Counted from the first letter of the stretch, positions 1-10,192 are shown. The stretch is 64,000 bases of DNA from Alteromonas sp. V450 (GCF_001885075.1 NZ_MODU01000004.1:3286001-3350000); one strand, 5' to 3'. A program made the numbers and translations. Notes: a model not told the origin generated them from the sequence alone.

Positions 1-1
1 G

Positions 2-1231
2 ATCCAGGCTATGGTGAAAGGCGTGAATCGCCCTGTAAGTATAGTGCCGGTCTATATCGGGTATGAAAACGTTATGGAAGTCAAAAGCTACCTTAACGAG
101 TTAAAAGGTTCGAAAAAAGAAAAAGAATCGAACCTTCAAGTGTTTTCTGCAATTAAAAAACTCAAAAATTATGGCCATGGATATGTGAACTTCGGTGAAC
201 CTATCCAATTAAGTCAATTCTTAGAAAGTCACGTACCTGACTGGCGAGAATGCCGCGATGCAGAGCCAGAGAAGAAACCCGCATGGCTAACCCCTGCGGT
301 AAATGCCCTGGCAAACGATGTCATGACACGCATAAATCGCGCAGCTGCGCTTAATGGAATGGCTCTGACCTCGTTGTGCTTACTTTCATCGAAAACCCAA
401 ACAATGAGCGAATCGGAACTCAAACGGGCACTGAGTGACTTTATGACGCTGTTTAAAGCAGTACCGTTTAGTGAAGATGCAACAGTTCCTGACGTTTCGG
501 CTGAAACGCTCCTACGCGACACGCTAAAACTTGGCCGATTTAACGTTGAAGAAGACGACTACGGTCGACTCATTAGTCCACAGCCAAAGTCAGCGGTTTA
601 TTTAACCTATTATCGCAATAATATTTTGCACCTTTTCGCTCTGCCAGGACTAATTATGTCTTCGGTTTTTGCTAAAAAAGGAGCAAGCAAACCCTCTATC
701 CTCCAGCTAATCGCTGCGCTGTATCCCCTTTTACAAAAAGAGTTATTTTTGCATTTATCGCAAGACGAAGCCTTAGCACACACCGACGCGCTCATCACAG
801 CGTTACTCGATAATGGTTTGCTTCGTCAAAAAGACGGGGAATTATTACCACCTGATGCACACTGTAAAGCGTTCAACTCTGCTTGGTTGTTGAGTCGCTG
901 TATGCAGGAGACGCTGCAGCGGTATGCTGTTGTATTGACTATATTGGATAAAGAGAAGGTCATAAGCCGCAGTGCACTTGAGCGAGAAAGCAGGCAAGTT
1001 GCAGAGCGTCTTTCTGCACTTTATGGTCTTAGCTCACCTGAATTTTATGATAAAAACGTATTAGCGAGCTTTATAAGCGCGCTCAAGGAAAATCATTGGC
1101 TAGATTCAGAGAAAGACGGAAGCTTAAAGTATTCTGAGGAATGTGAAGCATTGCGCGAAGACGTAATGGCGCTGATATGGCCGGAGATGATGCAGCACCT
1201 TGAAAATGTTGCGTTAAATTCCGCACATTAA
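2..1231 (+). CDS. plsB: Glycerol-3-phosphate acyltransferase PlsB, C-terminal part (5' truncated by window)
   Basis: PlsB transfers a fatty acyl group to sn-glycerol-3-phosphate at the inner membrane, the first step of phospholipid synthesis. The reading frame is open from base 2, so the true start lies before the window. About 409 residues remain, roughly the second half of the usual ~800-residue enzyme. The opening residues (KGVNRPVSIVPVYIGYE and the GHGYVNFGEPI stretch) match the end of the acyltransferase domain; the rest is the helical C-terminal region typical of PlsB. The gene ends in a strong hairpin terminator. Identification is confident from family resemblance, but the catalytic HX4D motif is outside the window and cannot be checked. 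Confidence 0.9.
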   Translation: MQAMVKGVNRPVSIVPVYIGYENVMEVKSYLNELKGSKKEKESNLQVFSAIKKLKNYGHGYVNFGEPIQLSQFLESHVPDWRECRDAEPEKKPAWLTPAVNALANDVMTRINRAAALNGMALTSLCLLSSKTQTMSESELKRALSDFMTLFKAVPFSEDATVPDVSAETLLRDTLKLGRFNVEEDDYGRLISPQPKSAVYLTYYRNNILHLFALPGLIMSSVFAKKGASKPSILQLIAALYPLLQKELFLHLSQDEALAHTDALITALLDNGLLRQKDGELLPPDAHCKAFNSAWLLSRCMQETLQRYAVVLTILDKEKVISRSALERESRQVAERLSALYGLSSPEFYDKNVLASFISALKENHWLDSEKDGSLKYSEECEALREDVMALIWPEMMQHLENVALNSAH

Positions 1232-1270
1232 TTTAGCCACGCATTATTTTATAAACATCAAACTTTACGA

Positions 1271-1312
1271 AAAAAAGGCCCATGCGAGTTCGTCTCCATG
1301 GGCCTTTTTTTT
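1271..1312 (+). terminator. Intrinsic terminator after plsB
   Basis: An 8-bp perfect stem GGCCCATG / CATGGGCC is preceded by an A-run and followed by eight T residues. It lies about 40 bases after the plsB stop and the A-run/T-run symmetry would let it work for both strands, so it may also stop transcripts coming from ilvA. Confidence 0.85.
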
Positions 1313-1464
1313 CATATTTGGAATTATACCATTATGCAATATGACACTTTGTAATGCTCCTCGGTAAACCTGCGCTTAACGTGAAGCAATACAAAGCAAA
1401 AACGGGGGTAGAAGCCTTGGTATGCTTCTGCCTAAATGACTTTCATAGCTTTTATGATTACGCC

Positions 1465-3012
1465 TTACGCCGGTTGTGACAGGAAAAAGCGATACGCTGG
1501 GTTATCCGTTACTTCTTCAACCTTGTAGCCTAACTCGGCGACATGCTGGTTAAAATCGTCTCGACTTTCTGGTGCGATATCAAACCCTGCCAGTACTAAA
1601 CCTTCTGCTGCACCGTGGTTACGGTAGTGAAATAGCGTGATGTTCCACTGTTCACCTAACGTATTTAAGAAGTTCAGAAGCGCCCCTGGGCGCTCTGGAA
1701 ACTCAAAGCTGAAAACTTGCTCGTTGAGAATAGTTGGCGGACGGCCACCAACCATGTGACGAACATGAAGCTTCGCTAACTCGTTATCGGTTAAATTAAC
1801 GCAGTCATACCCTTTGCTCTCAAGGTCACTTTGCAGTGCAGCAAACTCTTGCTGACCGCCTTTAAGCTTAACGCCCACGAATATATGTGCTTCACTCTCG
1901 CTGGCATAGCGGTAGTTAAACTCGGTGATCGCTTTTGCCCCAACGCACTCGCAAAACTGTTTAAACGCACCTTTCGTTTCAGGAATTTTAACTGCAAATA
2001 CCGCTTCTTTCTGTTCGCCTAATTCACAACGTTCAGACACGTAGCGCAGGGTGTGAAAGTTGATGTTTGCGCCACACAGAATGCCGCCTAGCTTCTTGTC
2101 TTTGAGGTCGTGTTGCTTAGCATATTTGCGAATTGCCGCCACCGACAGTGCGCCCGCAGGCTCAGCAATAACGCGGGTGTCATCAAAGATATCTTTAATT
2201 GCTCCGCATATTTCATCATTGGTAACAGTAATGGTTTCATCGATTAAACGATTGCACAGGCGAAAGGTTTCTTGCCCCATCACTTTAACCGCAACGCCGT
2301 CAGCAAAAATGCCCACGCTTTCAAGCTCAGTAGGCTCGCCTTGTGCTTTTGCTTTAATGAAACAGGCCGACTCTTCTGACTCTACCGCAACAATTTTAAT
2401 GCTCGGCTTCAACTGCTTTAGATACACCGCAATACCCGCGGCTAAACCTCCGCCGCCAACGGCAATAAACAAAATATCAAGATTAGGATTTTGTTCTAAC
2501 AATTCTCGCGCAACCGTACCCTGCCCCGCGATGACATCGGGATCGTCAAAAGGCGGAACAAAGGTATAGCCATGGGTTTCGCACAATGCTTTAGCGTGGT
2601 TACTGGCTTGGTCAAAGCTGGTGCCATGCAATACCACATTCACGTTTTCACCGCCGAAGCGACGTACTGCATCTACCTTAATATCAGGCGTAGTTTCAGG
2701 CATAACGATAGTCGCCTGAATGCCCTTCATTTTTGCGCTGTACGCTAAGCCCTGCGCATGATTACCTGCCGATGCGCCAATTACACCGGCTTGCAGCTGT
2801 TCAACGCTTAACGAGCATATGCGATTATAAGCGCCGCGCAGCTTGAAGCTTTTTACCGGCTGCTGATCTTCGCGTTTAAGAAAAATTTCATTGCCAAGTT
2901 CGGCCGAAAGCAGCGACATATAAGACAACTCACTCGCCACCGCAACATCGTAAACCGGGGCAAGCAAAATCTTCTTTAAGTACTCGTGATCGCTAACGTG
3001 TGTTGCTGTCAT
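1465..3012 (-). CDS. ilvA: Threonine ammonia-lyase, biosynthetic (IlvA)
   Basis: IlvA is the PLP enzyme that deaminates threonine to 2-oxobutanoate, the committed step to isoleucine. The 515 residues match the long biosynthetic form (E. coli enzyme 514). The N-terminal PLP-fold domain carries the Schiff-base lysine K57 in SFKLRGAYN and the glycine loop AVGGGGLAAG. The C-terminal third contains the two ACT-like regulatory segments (one around FAVKIPETKGAFKQF, one around FSFEFPERPGALLNF) that sense isoleucine and valine in this family. The start overlaps the ilvD stop by one base (TAATG), indicating translational coupling in an ilvD-ilvA operon. A weak hairpin (AGAAGC/GCTTCT) followed by a short T-run lies about 30-60 bases after the stop. 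Confidence 0.97.
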   Translation of the reverse strand: MTATHVSDHEYLKKILLAPVYDVAVASELSYMSLLSAELGNEIFLKREDQQPVKSFKLRGAYNRICSLSVEQLQAGVIGASAGNHAQGLAYSAKMKGIQATIVMPETTPDIKVDAVRRFGGENVNVVLHGTSFDQASNHAKALCETHGYTFVPPFDDPDVIAGQGTVARELLEQNPNLDILFIAVGGGGLAAGIAVYLKQLKPSIKIVAVESEESACFIKAKAQGEPTELESVGIFADGVAVKVMGQETFRLCNRLIDETITVTNDEICGAIKDIFDDTRVIAEPAGALSVAAIRKYAKQHDLKDKKLGGILCGANINFHTLRYVSERCELGEQKEAVFAVKIPETKGAFKQFCECVGAKAITEFNYRYASESEAHIFVGVKLKGGQQEFAALQSDLESKGYDCVNLTDNELAKLHVRHMVGGRPPTILNEQVFSFEFPERPGALLNFLNTLGEQWNITLFHYRNHGAAEGLVLAGFDIAPESRDDFNQHVAELGYKVEEVTDNPAYRFFLSQPA

Positions 3013-4862
3013 TACAAATTTTCCAGCTTAGTTACATCACGTACTGCGCCTTTGTCGGCACTGGTTGCTAACGCCGCAAAAGTTTTAAGTGACGTGGAAA
3101 CTTCACGTACGCGATCTTTCGGTTTCCAAGGCTTATCGCTGGCTTCCATTTTCGCGCGACGCTGTGCTAGTTCTTCATCACTAATAGCAATGTTGATGCT
3201 TCTGTTAGGGATATCTATTTCAATTTTATCCCCATCTTCCACTAGGCCAATGCCACCGCCACTGGCAGCTTCTGGTGAGCAGTGGCCAATAGACAAGCCG
3301 CTAGTGCCGCCACTAAAACGCCCATCTGTTACCAAGGCGCAGTGCTTACCTAACCCTTTAGATTTCAAGTAAGACGTTGGGTATAGCATTTCTTGCATAC
3401 CAGGGCCGCCACGTGGGCCTTCGTAGCGAATAAAGACTACATCACCGGCTTTTACTTCATCGCCCAGGATACCTGCTACCGCATCATCTTGGCTTTCGTA
3501 GATACGGGCTGTACCGTTGAATTTTAGAATAGACTCATCCACACCAGCGGTTTTAACAATACAGCCATCTTCTGCCAAGTTGCCATAAAGCACAGCAAGG
3601 CCGCCTTCTTGACTGAACGCATTTTCGATGGAGCGAATACAACCGTTTTCGCGGTCGTCATCGGCTTCATCCCAACGACAATCTTGACTAAAAGCTTTAG
3701 TGGTACGAATACCCGCAGGGCCCGCACGATAGAAAGTAATTGCGTCTTTATTCTCTGGGTTGGTGATATCCCACTCACTGATAACGTCAGTAAGCGGTTT
3801 ACCTAAAACGTGGTTAACGTCGGTGTTCAGCAAGCCAGCCTTGTTTAGCTCATTCAAAATACCTAATACGCCACCCGCTCGGTGTACATCTTCCATGTGA
3901 TATTTCGGCGTAGAAGGCGCCACTTTACAAAGGTGAGGCACTTTGCGAGACAACCTATCTATATCATCCATAGTGAAAGGCACTTCACCTTCCATTGCCG
4001 CCGCTAACAAATGCAAAATGGTATTGGTTGAACCACCCATTGCAATATCTAAGCTCATGGCATTTTCGAAAGCTTTAAAATTGGCAATATTACGCGGCAG
4101 AACGCTTTCATCATCATCGCCGTAGTAACGCTTACAAAGCTCAACAATTTGTTTACCCGCTTGTTTAAACAAACCTTCACGGTCGGCGTGCGTGGCTAGC
4201 ATAGAGCCGTTGCCCGGCAAGGATAAACCCAACGCTTCGGTTAAACAGTTCATGGAGTTCGCCGTGAACATTCCCGAGCAAGAACCACAGGTAGGGCAGG
4301 CTGAACGCTCAATTTCGTCGGTATCAGCATCGCTAACCTTGTCGTCTGCTGCCGCTACCATGGCGTCAACCAAGTCCAGTTTAATAAGCTGGTCTGAAAG
4401 CTTTGTTTTACCTGCTTCCATTGGGCCGCCAGAAACAAAAATTACCGGTACGTTTAAGCGCATAGACGCCATTAGCATTCCCGGCGTGATCTTGTCGCAG
4501 TTAGAGATACATACAATGGCGTCGGCGCAGTGTGCGTTCACCATATATTCCACCGCATCAGCGATGATTTCTCGAGAAGGTAGGCTGTACAGCATACCGC
4601 TGTGCCCCATGGCGATACCATCATCCACCGCGATAGTGTTGAACTCTTTTGCAACACCACCCGCTTCCTCAACACTTCTCGCCACCAACTGACCGAGGTC
4701 TTTAAGGTGAACGTGCCCAGGTACGAACTGCGTAAATGAGTTCGCAATAGCAATAATAGGCTTTCCGAAATCAGAGTCTTTCATTCCAGTCGCTCGCCAT
4801 AAGGCACGAGCTCCCGCCATATTTCTACCTTGCGTGGTAGTTGCAGAACGTAACTTGGGCAT
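3012..4862 (-). CDS. ilvD: Dihydroxy-acid dehydratase (IlvD)
   Basis: IlvD dehydrates the dihydroxy acid intermediates of valine and isoleucine synthesis to 2-keto acids, using an iron-sulfur cluster. The 616 residues are full length. The signature [11 protein letters not shown] (C122, K124) and the [11 protein letters not shown] motif (C189, C192, C195) give the cluster-ligand cysteines, and D81 lies in a conserved DDGIAMGH segment. It is the promoter-proximal gene of a two-gene operon with ilvA. The ilvG, ilvM and ilvE genes that accompany it in enterobacteria are not in the window. The upstream gap holds a long inverted repeat and a possible leader ORF, described separately. Confidence 0.97.
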   Translation of the reverse strand: MPKLRSATTTQGRNMAGARALWRATGMKDSDFGKPIIAIANSFTQFVPGHVHLKDLGQLVARSVEEAGGVAKEFNTIAVDDGIAMGHSGMLYSLPSREIIADAVEYMVNAHCADAIVCISNCDKITPGMLMASMRLNVPVIFVSGGPMEAGKTKLSDQLIKLDLVDAMVAAADDKVSDADTDEIERSACPTCGSCSGMFTANSMNCLTEALGLSLPGNGSMLATHADREGLFKQAGKQIVELCKRYYGDDDESVLPRNIANFKAFENAMSLDIAMGGSTNTILHLLAAAMEGEVPFTMDDIDRLSRKVPHLCKVAPSTPKYHMEDVHRAGGVLGILNELNKAGLLNTDVNHVLGKPLTDVISEWDITNPENKDAITFYRAGPAGIRTTKAFSQDCRWDEADDDRENGCIRSIENAFSQEGGLAVLYGNLAEDGCIVKTAGVDESILKFNGTARIYESQDDAVAGILGDEVKAGDVVFIRYEGPRGGPGMQEMLYPTSYLKSKGLGKHCALVTDGRFSGGTSGLSIGHCSPEAASGGGIGLVEDGDKIEIDIPNRSINIAISDEELAQRRAKMEASDKPWKPKDRVREVSTSLKTFAALATSADKGAVRDVTKLENL

Positions 4863-5303
4863 AAATCCTTCCCGTTAATTTTAGGTGCTAGTTTTAATTG
4901 CTAGACCTTATGAAAAACTTAAAAACAGTGGTAAACCAGTAATGCTTTGGCTCAACTTCCAATACGCGCTGTTTTACTCAAAATTGCATGTCATAGTGAT
5001 GATGTAGCACATCATCAAAGGTAGTTCAAAACGAGGAGCAACAAAGCATGACCACTAACAAATCAGTAGCGCTTTGTTCTATATGATATATTTGACATAC
5101 AATACCTACGTCCATTGGTATTGTAGTAATGAAATGTTGTTCGTTAGAGGTTATGGCTTTACCTCATCACTTACTATCACGAACTGCTTTCTAAACAGCA
5201 CGTTTCGATATTGGGCAAAGAAATAGCATGAAACACAAGGCCTGATCAAGTATTTTGCGGTAGAAATAACGAGTTAGTGCAGGCAGTAAAAGGGTAAAAG
5301 ACA
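4863..5303. other. Divergent intergenic region ilvD / TRIC-type gene
   Basis: A 441-base gap between divergent genes must carry both promoters. It contains a 9-bp perfect inverted repeat at 5098-5125 and, on the minus strand, a perfect 8-bp hairpin GATGATGT-gct-ACATCATC near 5000-5018. A 29-codon ORF on the minus strand (5026-5115) is rich in Val, Ile and Leu and could be a leader peptide. No convincing attenuator stem with a T-run was found before ilvD. Confidence 0.5.
5098..5125. promoter_or_regulatory. Inverted repeat, candidate operator between ilvD and the TRIC-type gene
   Basis: The arms TACAATACC and GGTATTGTA are perfectly complementary over 9 bp with a 10-base spacer. A TTGACA hexamer (5092-5097) abuts the left arm, so a bound protein would overlap a possible plus-strand -35 element. 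The regulator is unknown. Confidence 0.45.
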
Positions 5304-5921
5304 ATGTTTGATTGGTTTCATTGGTTAAACTTAGCGGGGGTTGCAGTGTGCGCAATTTCCGGCACTCTGATGGCCTATCAAAAGCGCATGGATGGATTCG
5401 GTGTAGTAGTACTTGCAAGCGCAACAGCTATTGGTGGCGGAACACTGCGCGATGTCATGTTAGATGTTCCGGTATTCTGGATTGCCGATACTGATTACTT
5501 GTACACCACGCTTATTGCCGCCCTTATTCCTATTGTATGGTTACGGATCAGCCCACGCTTTCCTTTTCATTATTTGTTAATAGCTGATGCTTTTGGGCTA
5601 GCACTGTTTAACGTAGTAGGTATAGAAAAAGCGTTAGCCAACGAAACAGGCATGGCAGTGGCAGTGGCTATGGGTACCATTACCGGCGTATTCGGCGGCC
5701 TGTTACGTGACGTAATATGTCGGGAAGTACCACTTGTATTAAACGGCGAACTGTACGCAATGACCTGCATTGCAGGGGGCGTGGTTTATGGCATAGGCAT
5801 GCAAATGGACCTCGCTACACAGTGGTGTGGTATTGCAGCGTTGGTTACTACAATACTGCTTAGACTCGGCGCCATGCGCTGGCATTGGCAGCTGCCGGTT
5901 TTCTACAACGACCATCACTAG
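5304..5921 (+). CDS. TRIC-type (UPF0126/YadS-like) membrane channel protein
   Basis: A 205-residue inner-membrane protein with about seven hydrophobic helices. It shows the internal duplication typical of the bacterial trimeric intracellular cation (TRIC) channel family: two repeats, each ending in a glycine-rich LRD motif (GGGTLRDVM near residue 50 and GGLLRDVI near residue 136). Bacterial TRIC homologues conduct monovalent cations in structural work; the physiological role here is unknown. The start at 5304 gives the usual N-terminus directly before the first helix. It is divergent from ilvD. Family assignment is confident, function is by analogy only. Confidence 0.88.
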   Translation: MFDWFHWLNLAGVAVCAISGTLMAYQKRMDGFGVVVLASATAIGGGTLRDVMLDVPVFWIADTDYLYTTLIAALIPIVWLRISPRFPFHYLLIADAFGLALFNVVGIEKALANETGMAVAVAMGTITGVFGGLLRDVICREVPLVLNGELYAMTCIAGGVVYGIGMQMDLATQWCGIAALVTTILLRLGAMRWHWQLPVFYNDHH

Positions 5922-6124
5922 TGCTAATCTATGCTTGCGGAAAAGGGCCACCACTCGCCCTACTTTGTATGCGCGCTCGACAAATCCCTTCGTTAGTACA
6001 GTTACATCCTCGCTCTACTCAACTTAAAGTTTACGCCTAATGCGTTGGCTCAAGCTTTGGCCACGCTGGGGCTTTTACATTTTAAAAGCTCGAACAATAA
6101 GTCTGAATAGGGGTTACGTAAATT

Positions 6125-7598
6125 ATGGGCATGGCTGTCGTTAAAACCTTTGCCGGGCAGGGCGTGTCAGCGCCAGAAGTAAGTGTAGAGATTCACCTCG
6201 CGAACGGTTTACCTGCTTTTCAATTGGTCGGCATGGCAGAAACCAGCGTTAAAGAAGCGCGGGAGCGGGTACGCAGCGCCCTCATTAACAGTGGTTTTGA
6301 GTTTCCCGCAAAACGAATAACCGTTAATTTTTCCCATTGCCGTGGGCATTTTAGCTGCGTCGGGCTATATATCAGACATTAGCCTGCTTAACATTGCATT
6401 TGTGGGTGAGCTTGCGTTAAACGGTGAAATAAAGCCTGTTAGCGGGCTTATTCCTGTGGTCATGGCAGCAGCAAACGAAGATATTGCACTTGTGTACCCG
6501 GGGGATAACGACGTAGAGGCGGCGTTAGTTTCTCACGCAACGCGATACCCTGCTTTCGATTTACTGTCTGTATATGAACATCTTACCGGCAACAAAAAAC
6601 TTGCTAAAGGCCAGCCGTTTACTTCGCGAGCGCCTAACAAAACCTTAACAGGGTGGGATGACATTATCGGTCAAGAGCAAGCCAAACGAGCCCTGATTAT
6701 TGCGGCAAGTGGTTCGCATAATTTACTTATGGTAGGGCCTCCAGGCACAGGTAAAAGCTTACTCGCCAGCCGAATGCTGTCACTATTACCCGATATGAGC
6801 GAAGAAGAAGCGCTGGAAGTTGCTGCCATCCATTCAGTGAAAGGCGAAAAACTGCATGCAGACCGATTTTTAACCCGCCACCTGCGCTCGCCCCACCATA
6901 CAAGTTCTGCCGTAGCGCTTACTGGCGGTGGTTCAAACCCTGTGCCAGGTGAAATATCGCTGGCCCACAATGGTATTCTGTTTTTAGACGAACTGCCTGA
7001 GTTTGGGCGAAAAGCACTGGATGTTTTACGCGAACCACTTGAAACAGGCGATGTTCATTTGTCTCGCGCCTCGGGAAGCGCGACATACCCGGCTAATTTT
7101 CAATTAGTTGCAGCGATGAACCCAAGCCCGACTGGAGATATTGATGATAACCGGTTGACACCACAGCAACAGCTCAATTACTTGAATCGTTTATCAGGCC
7201 CGCTACTTGATAGAATAGATATACAAGTTGAAGTGCCTAGACTACCCGACTACGACCTACCAGAGCGCGCCAATAAACCTGACGATTCGTTACACGCAAC
7301 GCGAGAGCGAGTGATTGCTGCTCGCCATAAGCAAGGCCTGCGACAGGGCAAATCGAATGGTGCGCTGCACGCGGGTGAGCTTGCCGATATATGTTTGCTT
7401 AATGACGCTGATTTACAGTTTCTGCAAGCCGCTGCCAAACAGCTTAATTTGTCTATGCGTGTGTTTCACCGCACGCTAAAAGTGGCAAGAACCATTGCTG
7501 ATCTTGAAGAAGAAGACGCCGTTTCGCGGGCACATATTGCTGAAGCATTAGGCTATCGCGCTCTCGATAACCTTATAAAACAGTTGAGCGCTAGCTGA
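6125..7598 (+). pseudogene. comM: comM/yifB (Mg-chelatase-like AAA+ ATPase) broken by an internal deletion and frameshift
   Basis: ComM is a hexameric AAA+ helicase that promotes branch migration during natural transformation. The frame opened at 6125 gives the normal N-terminus up to ITVN near residue 68, then runs into about 17 unrelated residues and a stop near 6380. The remainder continues in another frame from about 6333 to 7598: PIAVGILAASG, Walker A GPPGTGKS, Walker B ILFLDELPEF, the RSPHH segment and MNPSPTG are all intact. Family members have the segment LAPADLPKEGGRFDL between ITVN and PIAVG. Here only four bases (TTTT, 6329-6332) separate them, so about 41 bp are missing. The product would be a short peptide; the downstream part might start at GTG 6342 but lacks the N-terminal domain. 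A sequencing or assembly error cannot be excluded. Confidence 0.9.
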
Positions 7599-7618
7599 GC
7601 ACCAACTATGCCTTAAAC

Positions 7619-8491
7619 TTACCCACGCGTTTGCAAATTAAGCTGCATAAAGGCGTTAATCAGCGGCTCGTTTTGTTTGTCTTGCAGGCAGCATAAACCG
7701 AGGGCATAAGGCTCAATATCTTCAACAGGTATTTGGGTTACAGCATTGGCCATACTGGAGTGATCAAGTACCACTTTAGGCACAAAACCCACGCCACATT
7801 CAAGTGCCACCATGCTTACAATAGCTTCATTCCCGCCCACGTAGGCATATACGTTAGGGCGAATGCCATGTTCAGCAAACCAGTGGTAGGCAGTACGCCG
7901 AGTTGGCCCAGTTTCAGGCATGATCACCTGATGCTTGGTCCAATCAAGCTGACTTAATTGCGTAAGCCGCCATTCCTTTGGCGCAATAAGCACCAGGGGC
8001 ACGTTATCAAGGGCGGTAAAATGCAAATCTGTCGGCATATCAGGGGTGTAAATAGCTATAGATAAATCGCACTGTTTGCCTTTAACTTTTTCTATGGCAA
8101 GGGCAGGGTCGCCGGTAATAAGGCGTATATCTACGCCAGGATGCTGCTGCCTGAATTGTCTGAGCATAGCGGGCAAATGACTTTGACTGGCGGTAACCGA
8201 GCAAAATACGCTGAGCTCACCCTGCAATGCGTCGTTATCTTCTTTTAAATCTACTTTTAACTGCTGCCAGTCTTTCAGCGCTTGCTTGGAAAACGACAGT
8301 AACTTATGCCCGCTGTGAGTTAGCGCCACTTTGCGATTATCACGCTTAAATAGCGTACAGCCTAGTTCGTCCTCAAGGCGTTGAATCACGCGGCTTAATG
8401 TGGAAGGCGATACATACATAGCTTCAGCAGTTACGCCAAAGTGTAGGCTGGTAGCAAGGTGATTAAAGAGCTGTAGACTACGAAAATCCAT
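7619..8491 (-). CDS. ilvY: LysR-type regulator IlvY
   Basis: IlvY activates ilvC in response to the substrates acetolactate and acetohydroxybutyrate. From the ATG at 8491 the protein is 290 residues and opens like the family ([19 protein letters not shown]) with the helix-turn-helix [18 protein letters not shown] near residues 30-47, followed by the periplasmic-binding-like effector domain. The longest frame reaches back to 8545, but that extension would run over the TTGCAA repeats of the putative operator, so 8491 (or 8497) is preferred. It is divergent from ilvC, the standard arrangement for this regulator and its target. Confidence 0.93.
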   Translation of the reverse strand: MDFRSLQLFNHLATSLHFGVTAEAMYVSPSTLSRVIQRLEDELGCTLFKRDNRKVALTHSGHKLLSFSKQALKDWQQLKVDLKEDNDALQGELSVFCSVTASQSHLPAMLRQFRQQHPGVDIRLITGDPALAIEKVKGKQCDLSIAIYTPDMPTDLHFTALDNVPLVLIAPKEWRLTQLSQLDWTKHQVIMPETGPTRRTAYHWFAEHGIRPNVYAYVGGNEAIVSMVALECGVGFVPKVVLDHSSMANAVTQIPVEDIEPYALGLCCLQDKQNEPLINAFMQLNLQTRG

Positions 8492-8505
8492 ATACATTTC
8501 ACTTT

Positions 8506-8525
8506 TTGCAATATTATCTTGCAAA
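8506..8525. promoter_or_regulatory. Candidate IlvY operator in the ilvY-ilvC divergent region
   Basis: Two copies of the palindromic hexamer TTGCAA start 13 bases apart (8506 and 8519), giving the dyad TTGCAATATTATCTTGCAA. This is the size and A+T-rich character of a LysR-type box and lies immediately upstream of ilvY. A second, shorter dyad AACACC-N6-GGTGTT lies at about 8595-8612, nearer ilvC. Both are assigned to IlvY by position only. Confidence 0.4.
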
Positions 8526-8648
8526 TATATCATTTTCCAAAACAAAAGAAATCTTTTAGTCTCACTACCAAGTCGTCATAGACGAGGTCTGTCAACACCA
8601 AGGTCGGTGTTTGATATTGACAAAAATGAATGTTGTTCGGAAATTTTT

Positions 8649-10127
8649 ATGGCTAATTATTTCAACACCCTGTCACTTCGCCAGCAGTTAGATCAGCTTG
8701 GCCGCTGCCGTTTCATGGCACGCGATGAATTTGCTGACGGTTGTCAGTTCTTAAAAGGCAAGAAAATTGTCATTGTAGGCTGCGGCGCGCAGGGCCTTAA
8801 CCAAGGCCTGAATATGCGTGACTCAGGGTTAGATGTTTCTTATGCGCTGCGTCAGGCAGCCATTGATGAGCAACGCGACTCATATAAGCGCGCAACCAGT
8901 AACGGATTTACCGTTGGTACTTACCAACAGCTCATTCCAGAAGCAGACGTGGTATATAACCTAACACCTGATAAGCAGCACGCTAGCGTAGTTGAAGCTG
9001 TTATGCCGCTTATGAAAGAAGGTGCGACACTAGGTTACTCTCACGGTTTCAACATTGTTGAAGAAGGCCAGCAGATCCGTAGCGATATCACAGTTATTAT
9101 GTGTGCGCCGAAAAGCCCAGGTTCTGAAGTACGTGAAGAATATAAGCGTGGTTTTGGTGTACCAACACTTATTGCCGTGCACCCAGAAAACGACCCTGAA
9201 GGTAAAGGGTGGGATCAGGCTAAAGCACTTGCTAGTGCAACGGGCGGTGACCGCGCAGGTGTACTTGAGTCATCATTTGTGGCTGAAGTTAAATCTGACC
9301 TTATGGGCGAGCAAACCATTTTATGTGGTATGCAACAAGTTGCAGCAGTACTTGCGTTTGAAAAAATGGTTGATGACGGCATTGACCCAGGTTACGCAGG
9401 CGCACTTATTCAGTACGGCCTAGAAGCCATTACTGAAGCACTTAAGATTGGCGGTGTAACCAACATGATGGACCGTCTATCAAACCCTGCAAAAGTGAAA
9501 GCATTTGAGCTTTCTGAGCAGCTAACCGATTTACTTCGTCCGCTATTTGAAAAGCACCAAGACGACATCATCAGCGGTGAGTTCTCTCGCACTATGATGG
9601 AAGACTGGGCCAATGGCGATGCGAACCTACTTAAGTGGCGTGAAGAAACCGGTGAAACCGCGTTTGAAAACGCACCGGCTTATGAAGGTGAAATCAGTGA
9701 GCAAGAATTCTTTGACCACGGCATCTTACTGGTTGCCATGATCAAATGCGGTGTTGAAGTGGCGTTCGACGTAATGGTTGAAGCAGGAATTCTACCTGAG
9801 TCTGCGTACTACGAATCACTACATGAAACACCGCTTATTTCTAACACAATCGCACGTAAGCGTTTGTATGAAATGAACGTTGTTATTTCAGACACAGCAG
9901 AATACGGAAACTACTTGTTTGCCAACGCAGCAATTCCGATTTTGCGTGAGAAATTTATGCCTACCATTGATACCAGCGTTATCGGTAAGGGTTTAGCAGC
10001 TACTTCTAATCAAGTAGAGAACAAACGCCTTGTTGAAATTAACGAAGCCATTCGTTCACACGGTGTGGAATCGGTAGGTAAGACCTTGCGTGGCTACATG
10101 ACTGACATGAAAGCCATCATAGGATAG
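8649..10127 (+). CDS. ilvC: Ketol-acid reductoisomerase IlvC (long, class II form)
   Basis: IlvC converts acetolactate and acetohydroxybutyrate to dihydroxy acids using NADPH and magnesium, in valine, leucine and isoleucine synthesis. The ATG at 8649 gives [20 protein letters not shown], matching the enterobacterial N-terminus; an upstream in-frame start at 8607 adds 14 unrelated residues and is rejected. The 492 residues fit the class II form (E. coli 491), which has a duplicated C-terminal helical domain. The Rossmann motif [11 protein letters not shown] is near residues 42-52, followed by the [15 protein letters not shown] and [19 protein letters not shown] metal-site segments. It is divergent from ilvY and is followed by a strong terminator. 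Confidence 0.97.
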   Translation: MANYFNTLSLRQQLDQLGRCRFMARDEFADGCQFLKGKKIVIVGCGAQGLNQGLNMRDSGLDVSYALRQAAIDEQRDSYKRATSNGFTVGTYQQLIPEADVVYNLTPDKQHASVVEAVMPLMKEGATLGYSHGFNIVEEGQQIRSDITVIMCAPKSPGSEVREEYKRGFGVPTLIAVHPENDPEGKGWDQAKALASATGGDRAGVLESSFVAEVKSDLMGEQTILCGMQQVAAVLAFEKMVDDGIDPGYAGALIQYGLEAITEALKIGGVTNMMDRLSNPAKVKAFELSEQLTDLLRPLFEKHQDDIISGEFSRTMMEDWANGDANLLKWREETGETAFENAPAYEGEISEQEFFDHGILLVAMIKCGVEVAFDVMVEAGILPESAYYESLHETPLISNTIARKRLYEMNVVISDTAEYGNYLFANAAIPILREKFMPTIDTSVIGKGLAATSNQVENKRLVEINEAIRSHGVESVGKTLRGYMTDMKAIIG

Positions 10128-10165
10128 GACAGTTTCTGTCGTTAGGTGCTTAACTAAGCCCTCTT

Positions 10166-10192
10166 GCCCGACCATTTTGGTCGGGCTTTTTT
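10166..10192 (+). terminator. Intrinsic terminator after ilvC
   Basis: A perfect 8-bp GC-rich stem GCCCGACC / GGTCGGGC with a five-base loop is followed by six T residues, 38 bases after the ilvC stop. Confidence 0.92.

Noticed and set aside
2060..2569. 169-codon plus-strand ORF antisense to ilvA
   Set aside because: Composition follows the codon structure of ilvA on the other strand; the protein has no recognisable pattern and no ribosome binding site.
4192..4692. 166-codon plus-strand ORF antisense to ilvD
   Set aside because: Shadow of a highly conserved gene; Ser/Ala-rich with no domain.
6320..6345. Programmed frameshift in comM
   Set aside because: About 15 conserved residues are absent as well, so a shift alone could not restore the protein.
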